From contig NZ_SMSE01000003.1 of NCBI RefSeq assembly GCF_004354085.1, positions 186,001 through 250,000 of the forward strand: 64,000 nt of DNA, given 5' to 3'. The notes below the pieces were generated by a model, which was not told the origin of the DNA, made no database searches, and saw only the letters and a program-made list of their open reading frames with translations. Position numbers and translations under genes: made by a program. Positions 18,521-30,776 of this stretch are shown here, piece by piece. Each line of letters opens with the position of its first letter. The first letter of the stretch is position 1. The DNA comes from Seongchinamella unica (lineage in GTDB: Bacteria > Pseudomonadota > Gammaproteobacteria > Pseudomonadales > Halieaceae).

Positions 18521-19773
18521 GAGCGAACCTGCCCCTCACCGAGCACCACGTATTTGACGGATGTCAGCCCTTCCAGGCCGACCGGGCCACGGGCGTGCAA
18601 CTTATCGGTAGAGATACCGATTTCAGCGCCCAGGCCGTACTCGAAACCATCGGCAAAGCGGGTAGACGCGTTGACCATCACCGAACTCGAATCCACTTCC
18701 CTCAGGAAGCGCATCGCCCGTCCGTGATCACGCGTCACGATGCTCTCGGTATGCCGGGAACTGTAGCGATCGATGTGATCCATGGCCGCCTCCAGGTCAT
18801 CGACCACTCGCACCGCAAGAATCGGGCCGAGATATTCCTCGTACCAGTCCTGTTCTGACGCCGCGGTGGCCGCCGGCAGAATGGCCCGGGTGCGCTCGCA
18901 ACCGCGCAGTTCCACACCGGCGGCCTGGTAAGCGCGAAACAGGCGCGGCAGCATGGCTGCCGCCATGGCCTCGTGCACCAGCAGCGTCTCCATGGTGTTG
19001 CAGGTCCCGTAGCGCTGGGTTTTGGCATTGATCGCAATGGCCTCGGCCATATCCTCGTCGGCACCCTCGTCGATATACACGTGGCAGGTGCCGTCCAGAT
19101 GCTTGATCACCGGCACCCGGGCGTCGTTGCTGATCCGCTCGATCAACCCCTTGCCACCGCGAGGCACAATCACGTCAACATATTCCGGCATGGTAATCAG
19201 GCGGCCTACGGCGGCCCTGTCGCGAGTCTCAACCACCTGTACTGCCGCCGCCGGCAGGCCGGCCTGCTCCAGTCCCTGGTTGAGGCAGCGGGCGATCGCC
19301 ATATTGGAGTCCAACGCTTCACTGCCGCCACGCAGAATGGTGGCGTTACCGGATTTGAGACACAGGCTTGCCGCTTCCACAGTCACGTTGGGCCGCGACT
19401 CGTAAATAATGCCGATGACACCCAGCGGGACACGCATTCGCCCCACCTGGATGCCGCTGGGCATGGTATTCATATCGAAAATACTGCCCACCGGGTCGGG
19501 CAGGGACGCGACCTGGGTCAGGCCCTCCAGCATGGTATCGATGCGCGCTTCGGTCAGTTCCAGACGATCCATCAGCGGGGCATCAAGGCCGTTGGCGGCG
19601 CCTCGCTCGAGGTCCGCCGTGTTAGCCGCTGCCAGTTCGGCACGCGCGCCGTCAAGGGCATCGCGAGCCGCCAGCAGGGCATCGTTGCGGGCACGGGTGG
19701 AGGACGCCGCGACCTCCCGCGAAGCCGCGCGAGCCCGGCGACCCAACTCCTCCATGTACTGCTCTACGTCCAT
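18517..19773 (-). CDS. proA: Gamma-glutamyl phosphate reductase
   Basis: ProA reduces gamma-glutamyl phosphate to glutamate semialdehyde in proline synthesis. The 418-residue product starts [18 protein letters not shown] at 19771-19773, matching the family length (about 417); the open frame extends about 80 codons upstream through sequence with no homology and is rejected. The catalytic cysteine lies in [12 protein letters not shown] (C230) and the cofactor region in [14 protein letters not shown]. It heads the run that continues into nadD. A TATACT sequence (minus strand, 19810-19815) could be part of its promoter. Confidence 0.96.
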   Translation of the reverse strand: MDVEQYMEELGRRARAASREVAASSTRARNDALLAARDALDGARAELAAANTADLERGAANGLDAPLMDRLELTEARIDTMLEGLTQVASLPDPVGSIFDMNTMPSGIQVGRMRVPLGVIGIIYESRPNVTVEAASLCLKSGNATILRGGSEALDSNMAIARCLNQGLEQAGLPAAAVQVVETRDRAAVGRLITMPEYVDVIVPRGGKGLIERISNDARVPVIKHLDGTCHVYIDEGADEDMAEAIAINAKTQRYGTCNTMETLLVHEAMAAAMLPRLFRAYQAAGVELRGCERTRAILPAATAASEQDWYEEYLGPILAVRVVDDLEAAMDHIDRYSSRHTESIVTRDHGRAMRFLREVDSSSVMVNASTRFADGFEYGLGAEIGISTDKLHARGPVGLEGLTSVKYVVLGEGQVRS

Positions 19774-19875
19774 TCTCGACAATCTTTGCTTTTGGAAAAA
19801 GGGCCGGGAAGTATACCCGAACCCGGCGCGCATCCCCACCCGCGCCACCGCCGGAGTGCCACCCCGTGTTGACAC

Positions 19876-19902
19876 AAAAAAACGCGGGCCGTGGCCCGCG
19901 TT
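19876..19902 (-). terminator. Intrinsic terminator after the 2-Cys peroxiredoxin gene
   Basis: On the minus strand an inverted repeat with 10-bp arms (AACGCGGGCC at 19881-19890 pairing with 19893-19902) is followed by a run of seven T. It lies 24 bp beyond the peroxiredoxin stop, in the right place to separate that gene from proA. Confidence 0.85.
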
Positions 19903-19925
19903 GTTCGATCCGTCCTGCGCCGGTA

Positions 19926-20528
19926 TTACAGGCCTTCGGCGTTCTCGGACAGGTAGGCTGCAACGCCGTCCGGAGAAGCGTCCATGCCCTTGTCGCCCTT
20001 GTTCCAGCCCGCGGGGCACACTTCGCCGTGCTCCTCGTGGAACTGCAGGGCCTCTACCAGGCGAATCAGCTCGTCGATGTTCCGTCCCAGCGGCAGGTCA
20101 TTGACCAGTTGGGAACGCACCACGCCTTCCTTGTCAATCAGGAACGCGCCGCGGAAGGCTACACCGCCCTCGGCTTCCACGTCATAGGCGCGACAGATGT
20201 CGTGAGCCACGTCGGCAGCCATCGTGTAGGACACCTGGCCAATACCGCCGGCGGCGACCTCGGTATTACGCCATGCGTTGTGGGTGAACTGGGAATCGAT
20301 GGATACAGCGACCACTTCCACGCCGAGTTCACGGAACTTGTCCATCCGGTGATCCAGAGCAATCAGTTCCGAGGGGCAAACAAAGGTGAAGTCCAGCGGA
20401 TAGAAAAATATCAGGCCGTACTTGCCAGCCATGGCCTCGGAACGCTTGTAGGAATCGACGATCTCGCCGGTACCCAGTACCGCTGCCACGTCGAAATCAG
20501 GTGCAGGTTTTCCAACTAATACGCCCAT
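19926..20528 (-). CDS. Typical 2-Cys peroxiredoxin (AhpC/TSA family)
   Basis: This cytoplasmic enzyme reduces hydrogen peroxide and organic peroxides. The 200-residue product has the peroxidatic cysteine in DFTFVCPSE (C51) and the resolving cysteine in EVCPAGW (C171), so it belongs to the typical 2-Cys Prx1/AhpC group. The reductase partner is not in the window. A GGAG ribosome-binding site precedes the ATG, and the gene stands alone with its own terminator. It is divergent from bfd, 266 bp away. Confidence 0.95.
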   Translation of the reverse strand: MGVLVGKPAPDFDVAAVLGTGEIVDSYKRSEAMAGKYGLIFFYPLDFTFVCPSELIALDHRMDKFRELGVEVVAVSIDSQFTHNAWRNTEVAAGGIGQVSYTMAADVAHDICRAYDVEAEGGVAFRGAFLIDKEGVVRSQLVNDLPLGRNIDELIRLVEALQFHEEHGEVCPAGWNKGDKGMDASPDGVAAYLSENAEGL

Positions 20529-20731
20529 AAGGTCTTACTCCATTTATTGAGTCACAGGTGTTGTGGGAGCGCTATCCCACGCTCGGCAGGGCATGATACA
20601 CAGGCGCGGGCAGCGAGCCAATTTGATTGTCGCCATCGACCGCATAGCGTCTGGCTATCAGCGCCTGCGCCGCCCGCGGACCCGCCCGCTACGGGACGGT
20701 CAAAAAGTGCCATTTCGACCGGTTAACCTTG

Positions 20732-20764
20732 TTGACAATCATTCTCGTTTGCATTAGCTTTAAT
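20732..20764 (+). promoter_or_regulatory. Promoter of bfd with overlapping Fur-box-like sequence
   Basis: TTGACA at 20732-20737 is a full -35 hexamer; TAGCTT (20755-20760) at 17 bp spacing is a modest -10. The interval reads, on the minus strand, GCAAACGAGAATGATTGTCA, which resembles the Fur-box repeats (GAGAATGATT core) found upstream of iron-regulated genes. Since bfd is commonly Fur-repressed, iron control is likely. The Fur call is by eye and not scored. Confidence 0.6.
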
Positions 20765-20794
20765 ACCAACGAAACAGAACTCCCATCTACCGCC

Positions 20795-21001
20795 ATGTAC
20801 GTATGTCTTTGTAAAGGAATCACCGACACCCAGATCCGCGCCGCGGTGCAGGAAGGGGCCAGTTCCTTGCGCGAGGTTCACGCCTCCCTCGGGGTGGCCA
20901 GCCAGTGCGGTAAATGCGGCATCATGGCCCGGGACATCGTCCGCGAATCCCTCAACGATCTCGCCGAGGCGGACGAACAGCTGTTTTACGCGGTTTCCTG
21001 A
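20795..21001 (+). CDS. bfd: Bacterioferritin-associated ferredoxin
   Basis: Bfd carries a [2Fe-2S] cluster and delivers electrons to bacterioferritin so that stored iron is released. The 68-residue product has the four cluster cysteines in MYVCLCKG (C4, C6) and ASQCGKCG (C38, C41), matching the BFD/(2Fe-2S)-binding family. The ATG at 20795 is chosen over an upstream in-frame ATG at 20729 that lies ahead of the promoter. No bacterioferritin gene is next to it. Confidence 0.93.
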   Translation: MYVCLCKGITDTQIRAAVQEGASSLREVHASLGVASQCGKCGIMARDIVRESLNDLAEADEQLFYAVS

Positions 21002-21066
21002 GCATTGTGGGCTGCAGCCCACTTCACCAATTTCATTGTTTCCTTCTGAATCTTTCGTTACCCGAC

Positions 21067-21187
21067 GCACAGGCGGCCGGATATATCCCTGACAGACACG
21101 CCAAAAAACGCACGTCCCTGTGCAGGCTCGGCTGCGCCCGTCCGTGGGCGCAGACGGTCTGCCAGGGATATATCCGGCCGCCTGTGC
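21067..21187. repeat. Foldback element A (25-bp perfect outer arms, inner hairpin, 33-nt core)
   Basis: Outer arms are 21067-21091 (GCACAGGCGGCCGGATATAT...) and its exact reverse complement at 21163-21187. Inside, 21098-21130 is a core ending in CGCACGTCCCTGTGCAGGCT, followed by an inner hairpin whose arms are CTGCGCCC and GGGCGCAG (21132-21153). The core recurs inverted in element B. The whole would fold as a nested cruciform. No open frame of interest runs through it. Confidence 0.85.
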
Positions 21188-21237
21188 TGATAGTGACAAG
21201 CTGATAGGTCCGAGGGCTTTTTGAGCTTTGGGGGTGT

Positions 21238-21333
21238 GGCAGGTGCTTCCCGGGGCGTCGGCTGCCAGGGACGGCAGCCGTCGAGCCTGCACAGGGACGT
21301 GCGCTCTTTGGCGTACCCGGGAAACACCTGCCA
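21238..21333. repeat. Foldback element B (inverted copy of element A's core, different arms)
   Basis: Outer arms GGCAGGTGCTTCCCGGG (21238-21254) and CCCGGGAAACACCTGCC (21317-21333) pair at 16 of 17 positions. An inner hairpin CGGCTGCC/GGCAGCCG (21259-21280) comes next, then 21282-21314, the reverse complement of element A's core with 31 of 33 matches. So B has A's architecture in the opposite orientation but unrelated arm sequences. Confidence 0.8.
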
Positions 21334-21417
21334 CGCCGCCAGTGCGGCGGGTAACGCACGCCAAGTCCGAGCACAAAAAGGGTGCTCAATGACAGTGCAC
21401 CCAGGATAAAGTGGAGC

Positions 21418-21747
21418 TTATTCCGCAGCCTGCGCCGCAGCCGTCTCCTTGATCAGGGTCTGCAGTTCACCCGACTCTGCCATCTCAGTGACGATATCGC
21501 AGCCACCGATCAGCTCACCGTCAACCCACAGCTGGGGAAAGGTCGGCCAGTTGGCATACTTGGGCAGGTTGGCGCGGATCTCCGGGTTGGAAAGGATATC
21601 CACGTAGGCGAAGCGTTCGCCGCACTGCATCAGTGCCTGCACGGTGCGGGCGGAAAAGCCGCACTGGGGCTGGTTGGGCGAGCCCTTCATGTAAAGAAGA
21701 ATGGGGTTGCTCTCTATCTGCTCTTTGATTGTGTCAATAATATCCAT
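21418..21747 (-). CDS. grxD: Monothiol glutaredoxin (Grx4 family)
   Basis: CGFS glutaredoxins bind and transfer [2Fe-2S] clusters with BolA-type partners. The 109-residue product begins MDIIDTIKEQIESNPILLYM and holds the CGFS motif (C29-S32) followed by the family segment NWPTFPQLWVDGELIGGCDI. The ATG at 21745-21747 is the family start; 17 upstream codons are rejected. It is divergent from argD. Confidence 0.95.
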   Translation of the reverse strand: MDIIDTIKEQIESNPILLYMKGSPNQPQCGFSARTVQALMQCGERFAYVDILSNPEIRANLPKYANWPTFPQLWVDGELIGGCDIVTEMAESGELQTLIKETAAAQAAE

Positions 21748-21843
21748 GCCAAATCCTGTTTCATCGAGGGGCGCGGGCCCCGGTCTCATGGCGCGCATTC
21801 TACCCTATTCTGACCGCAAAATACCCACGGGGTTTACAGGTGA

Positions 21844-21872
21844 TTTACATAATCCCGACAGCGGTCTATAGT
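21844..21872 (+). promoter_or_regulatory. Sigma-70 promoter of argD
   Basis: TTTACA (21844-21849), a 17-bp spacer and TATAGT (21867-21872) form a good sigma-70 promoter whose start would be about 50 bp before the argD ATG. I did not recognise an ArgR box overlapping it. Confidence 0.65.
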
Positions 21873-21927
21873 TGCCGGTCCCGAGGCAGCTCCAGCTGCC
21901 TTTTTGCGTTTATAAGGAGAATGAAAA

Positions 21928-23091
21928 ATGTCGGCCCTGATGCCCACTTACGCCAGGTTACCAGTCACCTTCAGTCACGGGGAGGGCGTCTACCTCTTCG
22001 ATACCGACGGCCGACGTTACCTGGACGGGCTGTCCGGCATTGCGGTCAACGGCCTCGGCCATGCCCATCCCGGCGTCACCGCCGCCATACGCGCCCAGGC
22101 AGACAAACTGGTACACGCGTCCAACCTGTATGGCATCGGCCCCCAGGAACAGCTCGCCGAGCGTCTGGCCGGCGTCGCCGGAATGGAGAAATGCTTTTTT
22201 GGCAATTCCGGCGCCGAGGCCAATGAGGCGGCGATCAAGATCGCCCGCCTGCACGGTCATAACCGGGGCGTGGAAAAGCCGGCGATTATCGTCCTGGAAG
22301 GTGCTTTTCATGGCCGCACCCTGGCCACCCTCAGCGCCACCGGCAACCGCAAGATCCAGGCGGGCTTCGAGCCCCTGGTCAGTGGCTTTGTACGCGCTCC
22401 CGTCAACGACATCGAGGCGATCCGCCACATTGCGACCAACAACCCGGACGTGGTCGCCTTCCTGGCTGAACCCATCCAGGGCGAGGGCGGAGTCAATGAA
22501 CTTGACCTCGATTACCTGCAGGCGGTGCGCCAGATCTGCGACGAGCAGGGCTGGTTGATGATGCTGGATGAGGTACAGACCGGTAATGGCCGCACCGGAA
22601 ACTGGTTCGCCTACCAGGACATGGGCTTTGTGCCCGATGTAATCACCACAGCCAAGGGCCTGGGTAACGGAGTACCCATCGGCGCGTGCATGGCCAGGGG
22701 TGAGGCTGCAAACATCTTCGGCCCCGGACACCATGGCTCCACCTATGGCGGCAATCCGCTGGTCTGTGCTGCCGCCCTGGCAGTTCTCGACGCCATAGAG
22801 GGGGAGGACTTGCTCAGCCACGTGAGGCGCATGGGCGGCTTGATCCGCGGAATCATCGAGGAGCAGGCGGGCGCCACCGGGCGCCTGGTCGAGACCCGCG
22901 GCAAGGGTCTGATGCTCGGCTTCCAGCTGGACCGGGACTGCCCGGAACTGGTCCAGCGCGCGCTGGACAACGGGCTGCTGATCAATGTCACCGCCGGCAA
23001 CACCATTCGCCTGCTGCCGCCACTGGTGATCAACGAGACCCAGGCCACCGAGCTGGCCGAGGGCGTCGCCGAGCTGATTCGGGGCCTCTAG
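21928..23091 (+). CDS. argD: Acetylornithine aminotransferase
   Basis: ArgD is a PLP enzyme that converts N-acetylglutamate semialdehyde to N-acetylornithine in arginine synthesis. The 387-residue class-III aminotransferase has the phosphate-binding [13 protein letters not shown] (about 92-104), EPIQGEGG (181-188), [11 protein letters not shown] (214-224) and the Schiff-base lysine in TTAKGLGNG (K243). AAGGAG precedes the ATG. argF follows after 29 bp, so the two form an arginine operon. N-succinyl-DAP activity is common in this family. Confidence 0.95.
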   Translation: MSALMPTYARLPVTFSHGEGVYLFDTDGRRYLDGLSGIAVNGLGHAHPGVTAAIRAQADKLVHASNLYGIGPQEQLAERLAGVAGMEKCFFGNSGAEANEAAIKIARLHGHNRGVEKPAIIVLEGAFHGRTLATLSATGNRKIQAGFEPLVSGFVRAPVNDIEAIRHIATNNPDVVAFLAEPIQGEGGVNELDLDYLQAVRQICDEQGWLMMLDEVQTGNGRTGNWFAYQDMGFVPDVITTAKGLGNGVPIGACMARGEAANIFGPGHHGSTYGGNPLVCAAALAVLDAIEGEDLLSHVRRMGGLIRGIIEEQAGATGRLVETRGKGLMLGFQLDRDCPELVQRALDNGLLINVTAGNTIRLLPPLVINETQATELAEGVAELIRGL

Positions 23092-23120
23092 CCCCGCCAC
23101 CACTTTCATGGGAGATAGAC

Positions 23121-24035
23121 ATGGCCGCTACCAGGCATTTTCTGACCCTATTGGACTTCAGCCCCGAAGAGCTGGACACAATGATCGCCAGGGCCATAGA
23201 AATGAAACGGGAACACCGGGCGGGGGCTGACCAGCGACGCTTTCCGGGGCAGGTGCTGGGCATGATTTTCGCCAAGTCTTCCACCCGCACCCGGGTTTCA
23301 TTCGAAGCGGGCATGGCCCAGCTGGGCGGGCACGCCATGTTCCTGTCGCCCAACGACACCCAGTTGGGGCGTGGCGAGCCCATCGAGGATAGTGCCAGAG
23401 TCATTTCCTCCATGGTCGACATCGTAATGATCCGCACCTTCGGTCACGATGTCGTAGAAACCTTCGCAGCCCACTCGTCGGTACCGGTCATCAATGCCCT
23501 CACCGACGACTATCACCCCTGCCAGTTGCTGGCTGACATGCAGACCTACGTCGAGCATCGCGGCAGCATCGCCGGCAAGGTCGTGACCTGGGTGGGAGAT
23601 GGCAACAACATGGCCCAAAGCTATATCAACGCGGCCCGCCAGTTCGATTTCGAGTTGCGCATTGCCTGCCCCGAGGGCTACGAACCCTCCGCGCACCTGC
23701 TGGAGGCCAATCGCGATCGGGTAAGCATCGTCCGCGATCCACTGGCAGCGGCCCGGGACGCCAACCTGGTGGTTACCGATGTCTGGGCTTCCATGGGCCA
23801 GGAAGCGGAGCAAAAAGCCCGCGAAACGGCCTTTAGTGGCTACCAGGTCAATGGCGAGCTGATGAGCCACGCGGCCTCCGACGCACTCTACATGCACTGC
23901 CTGCCCGCCCACCGGGGTGAAGAGATCAGCGCCGAACTGATGGACGCCGCCGACACCGTGATCTGGGACGAGGCGGAGAACCGGCTGCACGCCCAGAAAG
24001 CCCTGATGGAAACCCTGCTGCTGGCCAATCGCTAG
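23121..24035 (+). CDS. argF: Ornithine carbamoyltransferase
   Basis: ArgF makes citrulline from ornithine and carbamoyl phosphate. The 304-residue product has the carbamoyl-phosphate motif SSTRTR (53-58), [11 protein letters not shown] in the middle, the ornithine-binding [11 protein letters not shown], and the MHCLPAHRG motif near residue 260. It is the second gene of the argD-argF pair. A weak inverted repeat (GGCCCTG/CAGGGCC, 24032-24057) just after the stop has no U-run. Confidence 0.95.
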   Translation: MAATRHFLTLLDFSPEELDTMIARAIEMKREHRAGADQRRFPGQVLGMIFAKSSTRTRVSFEAGMAQLGGHAMFLSPNDTQLGRGEPIEDSARVISSMVDIVMIRTFGHDVVETFAAHSSVPVINALTDDYHPCQLLADMQTYVEHRGSIAGKVVTWVGDGNNMAQSYINAARQFDFELRIACPEGYEPSAHLLEANRDRVSIVRDPLAAARDANLVVTDVWASMGQEAEQKARETAFSGYQVNGELMSHAASDALYMHCLPAHRGEEISAELMDAADTVIWDEAENRLHAQKALMETLLLANR

Positions 24036-24246
24036 GCCCTGTTGTGCATAACCAGGGCCGGATGCCGGGGCTGGCGGGCCGTCGCCCGCCCCCTTCCTGA
24101 GCTGGCCGCCACTCAAATAACTGTGGGGCATATAAACCCCTGTGTTATATGAAAAATTATTCGTTACGCCCCTACTCAACTGCCCGCACGGCGGCCTTGC
24201 TGGGCTATACCGATAGTGGGCACCGACCTATCCTCCTATCAACAAG

Positions 24247-24255
24247 TTATCCACA
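24247..24255 (+). promoter_or_regulatory. DnaA box upstream of nrdA
   Basis: TTATCCACA at 24247-24255 is the consensus DnaA box. DnaA control of nrdAB is established in E. coli, so the site plausibly ties ribonucleotide reductase expression to replication here. Only one clear box is seen. Confidence 0.6.
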
Positions 24256-24293
24256 GAATAAACCCAGCCTGGTGCCTTGCAAAGCCACCAACT

Positions 24294-24341
24294 CCGCATT
24301 ATCTTGTATGTATTACAGCGTCAAACCCCAATATATAGGGG
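24294..24341 (+). promoter_or_regulatory. Tandem NrdR boxes upstream of nrdA
   Basis: Two 16-bp NrdR-like boxes lie at 24294-24309 (CCGCATTATCTTGTAT) and 24326-24341 (CCCCAATATATAGGGG). Their starts are 32 bp apart, three helical turns, which is the spacing known for NrdR pairs. The second is a near-perfect palindrome. NrdR represses ribonucleotide reductase genes when dATP is high, and this position ahead of nrdAB fits. The nrdR gene itself is not in the window. Confidence 0.75.
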
Positions 24342-24568
24342 ATGCGGCGATCAAAAAACAACCAGACTGCATCAGGTTGTAACGCCGGCGTTACTCAACT
24401 GCACAGTTATGGGACCAAGGAAACAGACCGCTGGCCAGAACAGGAGATCACATCTGGATCGGGCTGGACCAGGGGGCCGACCGGTACCCGGATCCAGTCC
24501 GACCTGAGTACAGAGCGACAGCGTGAAGCACAACAATAAAGCGTCAAGCCAGACTTTTCGGAGACAGC

Positions 24569-27442
<2,874 letters not shown>

Positions 27443-27501
27443 GCAGCCAGTGATGACGACACAAACCAAAACAGAAACAAAAAGCCAGGGGACAACAATA
27501 A

Positions 27502-28761
27502 ATGTTGAGTTGGGATGACTACCACAAGGAAGACAGCGCAGCCGCAACGGCCGCGTCCCAACCGGCGGCGCCGCAGTCGCTGGTAGCCGAAATGGAAACG
27601 CCACCAGGGGCGGTGGCGATACCCAAACAAAACGAACCGGTTGCCGAAGCGGCTGCCACACCCAACGATCCGGTGGCAAAAGCGGCCGCTGCGGTGCAGA
27701 ACCTCGATGTGGCGCCGGGGCTGGAAGAACTGGAAATGGGCGCCGCCCGGGTGTCGGTCGATGAAAAGGCGATGATTAACTGCCGCGCCGACCTCAACCA
27801 GCTGGTGCCCTTCAAGTATGACTGGGCCTGGCAGAAGTACCTGGATGGCTGCGCCAATCACTGGATGCCCCAGGAAATCAACATGACCGCCGATGTGGCA
27901 ACCTGGAAGAGCGCCGATGGCCTCAGCGAGGACGAACGCCGCATCGTGATGCGCTCACTGGGTTACTTCTCCACTGCCGACTCGCTGGTGGCCAATAACC
28001 TGGTACTGGCCATCTATCGGCTCATCACCAACCCCGAGTGCCGTCAGTACCTGCTGCGCCAGGCCTTCGAGGAAGCCATCCATACCCACGCCTACCAGTA
28101 CTGCATCGAATCGCTGGGCATGGACGAGGGCGAGATCTTCAACATGTACCGGGAAGTACCGTCGGTCGCGGCCAAGGCAGCCTGGAGCCTTAGCCACACT
28201 CACAGCCTGTCGGACCCGACCTTTAGCACCGGCACCCCGGAAACCGACCAGGAACTGTTGCGCAACCTGATCGGCTTCTACGCGGTCACCGAAGGCATTT
28301 TCTTCTACTGCGGATTTACCCAGATTCTCTCCATGGGGCGCCGCAACAAGATGACCGGGGTGGCAGAACAATTCCAGTACATCCTCCGGGACGAGTCGAT
28401 GCACCTGAACTTCGGCATCGACGTGATCAACCAGATCAAGCTGGAGAACCCCGGCCTGTGGACCGAAGCGTTCAAGCAGGAAGTGGTGCAAATGATTCTG
28501 GAAGGGACCGAACTGGAAGTCCGGTACGCCAGGGACACCATGCCCCGCGGGGTGCTCGGCATGAATGCGGCCATTATGGAGGAGTACCTGCACTTCATCG
28601 CCAACCGGCGCCTGTCGCAACTGGGCTTGCCGGAGCAGTTTGCGGGGGCACAGAACCCATTCCCGTGGATGAGTGAAATCATGGACCTGCGCAAGGAGAA
28701 GAACTTCTTCGAAACACGAGTGATTGAATACCAGACGGGTGGCGCACTGAGTTGGGACTAG
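27502..28761 (+). CDS. nrdB: Ribonucleoside-diphosphate reductase, class Ia, beta subunit
   Basis: NrdB houses the diiron-tyrosyl radical that starts catalysis in NrdA. The 419-residue product has diiron ligands in [17 protein letters not shown] (glutamate, histidine and the radical tyrosine at +7), VTEGIFFY and RDESMHL. Its C-terminus (TGGALSWD) is the usual NrdA-docking tail. The first roughly 80 residues are Ala/Pro-rich and longer than in E. coli NrdB; this linker is low complexity. The canonical Tyr argues against the Mn/Fe or Tyr-free subclasses. Confidence 0.97.
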   Translation: MLSWDDYHKEDSAAATAASQPAAPQSLVAEMETPPGAVAIPKQNEPVAEAAATPNDPVAKAAAAVQNLDVAPGLEELEMGAARVSVDEKAMINCRADLNQLVPFKYDWAWQKYLDGCANHWMPQEINMTADVATWKSADGLSEDERRIVMRSLGYFSTADSLVANNLVLAIYRLITNPECRQYLLRQAFEEAIHTHAYQYCIESLGMDEGEIFNMYREVPSVAAKAAWSLSHTHSLSDPTFSTGTPETDQELLRNLIGFYAVTEGIFFYCGFTQILSMGRRNKMTGVAEQFQYILRDESMHLNFGIDVINQIKLENPGLWTEAFKQEVVQMILEGTELEVRYARDTMPRGVLGMNAAIMEEYLHFIANRRLSQLGLPEQFAGAQNPFPWMSEIMDLRKEKNFFETRVIEYQTGGALSWD

Positions 28762-28885
28762 GACTGACTGACCAGTCCGTAGCGAAACCAAGACCAGCCG
28801 GCTGCCCCTGCAGTATGAGGGGTGGCTGGATGGCACCAATATCGGCAGGGTGAAAATAAACGCAGCGACAATCGAGGACGCACGA

Positions 28886-29074
28886 ATGTCAGACAACAAA
28901 CCCAAGGAAACCGAGACCATCCTGATGGCTCTGGACCAGATCAGCCAGACCATCGACGTGATGACCAGCGTGGTCAATCGCCTGCGCAACTACGTCCAGG
29001 AGCATGACGTGGCTGTCGGTGAAGCCAGCGCTGAAGGCGTTGCTGATCTGCAGGCAGACCGCATCATCCACTGA
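28886..29074 (+). CDS. Small hypothetical protein
   Basis: The 62-residue acidic product, MSDNKPKETETILMALDQIS onward, is predicted helical (SQTIDVMTSVVNRLRNYVQEH) and has no motif I recognise. The start is supported by GAGGA 8 nt ahead; the open frame extends 12 codons further up. It lies 124 bp after nrdB in the same direction and may be read from the nrdAB transcript. It could be a conserved small protein of this clade; I cannot assign a function. Confidence 0.6.
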   Translation: MSDNKPKETETILMALDQISQTIDVMTSVVNRLRNYVQEHDVAVGEASAEGVADLQADRIIH

Positions 29075-29156
29075 TGTTCCTGGGTGACGCCGGTATCGGG
29101 TCGCAACCCGAGATGCCGCCGTCGCCTCCACTTTCTCACCACCGGCCCCGACGCAC

Positions 29157-29819
29157 ATGTTCCCCGCCTTTGACCATATCCTGATCGAGGTTCCCGTCCT
29201 CGGGGCCGCCGCCGATGACTACGCCAGACTGCTGCCACGGCCCACCGGCGACAGCTTCCTGCTGGGCAATGTCAACATTCGTCTGAGCCAGGTCGATGGC
29301 CTGGCCAGACCACGCATCGCCAGTTTGGCCCTGCTGGACCCGGCACTTGCCAGCGGCAGCTCGGCGCCACTGGCGGGCGGGCCGGGGAACATACCATTGA
29401 GCCGGGCACACAGTCGGGAACCCGATTACCAGGAACCCGCCAGCGCCTGCGGCATTTATGCGGTAGACCACCTGGTGCTGCAGTCAGGCGACGCCGATGC
29501 CTGTATCAGCCTGTTTCGCGACCAGCTGGGGCTGCGTCTTGCGCTGGATCAGCAGGTTCCCGAGTGGGGCGGGCGAATGCTGTTTTTCCGCCACGGCAAA
29601 ATGACGCTGGAAGTCATCCATAACCCCGAAGATCCGCCCGCCAGGGACTTCTTCTGGGGCATCACCTACCTGTGCCTCGATATCGACGCCACGCTGGCGG
29701 TATTGGACGCAACGGGTGTAAAACACTCGCCCGTCAGAGAGGGGCGCAAACCGGGCACCCGGGTGAGCACCCTCAAGAGTCATTGCCTGGGGCTACCGAC
29801 GCTGCTGATCAGCCCCTGA
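29157..29819 (+). CDS. VOC (glyoxalase/bleomycin-resistance) family protein
   Basis: The 220-residue product shows two vicinal-oxygen-chelate modules: one at the N-terminus (FDHILIEVPVLGAAADDYAR) and another from about residue 100 (AVDHLVLQSGDADACISLFRDQLGLRLALD ... GRMLFFRHGKMTLEVIH). Metal-ligand candidates are the histidines after D in DH(I/L) and E in TLEVIH. The substrate is unknown. It lies 82 bp after the small hypothetical gene. Confidence 0.85.
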   Translation: MFPAFDHILIEVPVLGAAADDYARLLPRPTGDSFLLGNVNIRLSQVDGLARPRIASLALLDPALASGSSAPLAGGPGNIPLSRAHSREPDYQEPASACGIYAVDHLVLQSGDADACISLFRDQLGLRLALDQQVPEWGGRMLFFRHGKMTLEVIHNPEDPPARDFFWGITYLCLDIDATLAVLDATGVKHSPVREGRKPGTRVSTLKSHCLGLPTLLISP

Positions 29820-29856
29820 TCTCTTCTTCAGCTTTATACCCACACGAGGCTTTCCA

Positions 29857-30099
29857 GTGAGCAAAATCGAATTCAGTGCGGAACAAAAGGCAGTGCTTTG
29901 CCAGCAACTCAAGGCCTACGTAGCCAACGAACTGGACCACGAAATCGGCCAGTTTGAAAGCGAGTTCCTGCTGGACTTCATCGCCGGGACGATCGGACCA
30001 CACTTCTACAACCAGGGCGTGAGCGATGCCGCTGCCGTGGTAGCCAGCCGCTTCGAGGACATCGCCCACGCATTGTACGAGATCGAGGTGCCGCTCTAA
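29857..30099 (+). CDS. DUF2164 family protein
   Basis: The 80-residue product begins (V/M)SKIEFSAEQKAVLCQQLKAY and includes the family pattern ELDHEIGQFESEFLLDFI and IGPHFYNQGVSDA. The start is GTG at 29857. Its function is unknown. It follows the VOC gene by 37 bp and converges with the membrane-protein gene, overlapping it by 4 bp. Confidence 0.88.
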   Translation: MSKIEFSAEQKAVLCQQLKAYVANELDHEIGQFESEFLLDFIAGTIGPHFYNQGVSDAAAVVASRFEDIAHALYEIEVPL

Positions 30100-30776
30100 C
30101 CCGCTGGCGCTCCCGGGCCATTCTGCGCCGTGTGCCGGACCTGCAGCCGGAACAGGATCATCGCTGTCAGCACCAACACTTCGGCGCTGGATTCGAATAT
30201 CTCCTCAAACACCTGTCCGGTGACGTTGTGGAAGACCGGCACCTGATCCACCAGTTGCGACAGGAAAAACACCCCGGCCCAGGCCAGTGCGAACAAGGCC
30301 CAGGGCAGACGGGCCCTGAGGGCGCTGATAAACACCGGCCGCTGCTTTTTCAGGTAGCGGTACATCACCACCAGGAACAGAATCACGATCGCCGCCAGGA
30401 ACAGCTTGGTATACAGCGGAATCAATTCGTGGGAGAAGAAGCGCTTGAACTGGGTAGCCTTGGCGTGCTCGGACACCTTGTAGTGGAAATCCGCCTCGCG
30501 CAGCGCGTAAAACATGAGTAGGTATGACAGGTGCAGGTAATCCGAACTGCGCTTGCTATCCACCAGAGCAAACAGACAGGCCAGGGCAAACGCCGCGAAG
30601 ATAGCTGTCTGACCGACCAGTTGCACCGGACCGCTGTCTTCGATGAGTTGCTTGAGATGGGCGGCGTCGTCGACCGCCAGCAGGGCGACTGCCGATGCCG
30701 CCATGGCTGCCAGTATCAGGCAAAACAGGGTCACGGTAACCGCGGTTCCGGGGTACGGCTGTTCAGGCTGGTTCAT
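30096..30776 (-). CDS. Hypothetical multipass membrane protein
   Basis: The 226-residue product has about five hydrophobic helices (roughly residues 11-34, 50-70, 120-140, 154-174, 195-210). I recognise no family. It is convergent with the DUF2164 gene, and both stop codons lie within a 4-bp overlap. Upstream (30777-30906) it is divergent from a VOC gene. Confidence 0.75.
   Translation of the reverse strand: MNQPEQPYPGTAVTVTLFCLILAAMAASAVALLAVDDAAHLKQLIEDSGPVQLVGQTAIFAAFALACLFALVDSKRSSDYLHLSYLLMFYALREADFHYKVSEHAKATQFKRFFSHELIPLYTKLFLAAIVILFLVVMYRYLKKQRPVFISALRARLPWALFALAWAGVFFLSQLVDQVPVFHNVTGQVFEEIFESSAEVLVLTAMILFRLQVRHTAQNGPGAPAG

Larger units (their letters stand above)
24036..24568. other. 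Regulatory region upstream of nrdA
   Basis: No gene is credible in these 533 bases, which are less GC-rich than the flanks. They hold a consensus DnaA box, two NrdR-type boxes and a perfect 16-bp palindrome, GTAACGCCGGCGTTAC (24379-24394), of unknown role. Short open frames here lack ribosome-binding sites and run through these sites. Confidence 0.7.

Noticed and set aside
19774-20019. An 82-codon N-terminal extension of ProA
   Set aside because: The normal family length is reached from 19773. The extension runs through the terminator of the peroxiredoxin gene.
21058-21389. Several 60-120 codon frames through the twin foldback region
   Set aside because: They translate the inverted repeats themselves, with no start signals or homology. 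The repeat structure explains them.
24149-24382. A 77-codon frame upstream of nrdA
   Set aside because: It runs through the DnaA and NrdR boxes, lacks a ribosome-binding site and resembles no family.
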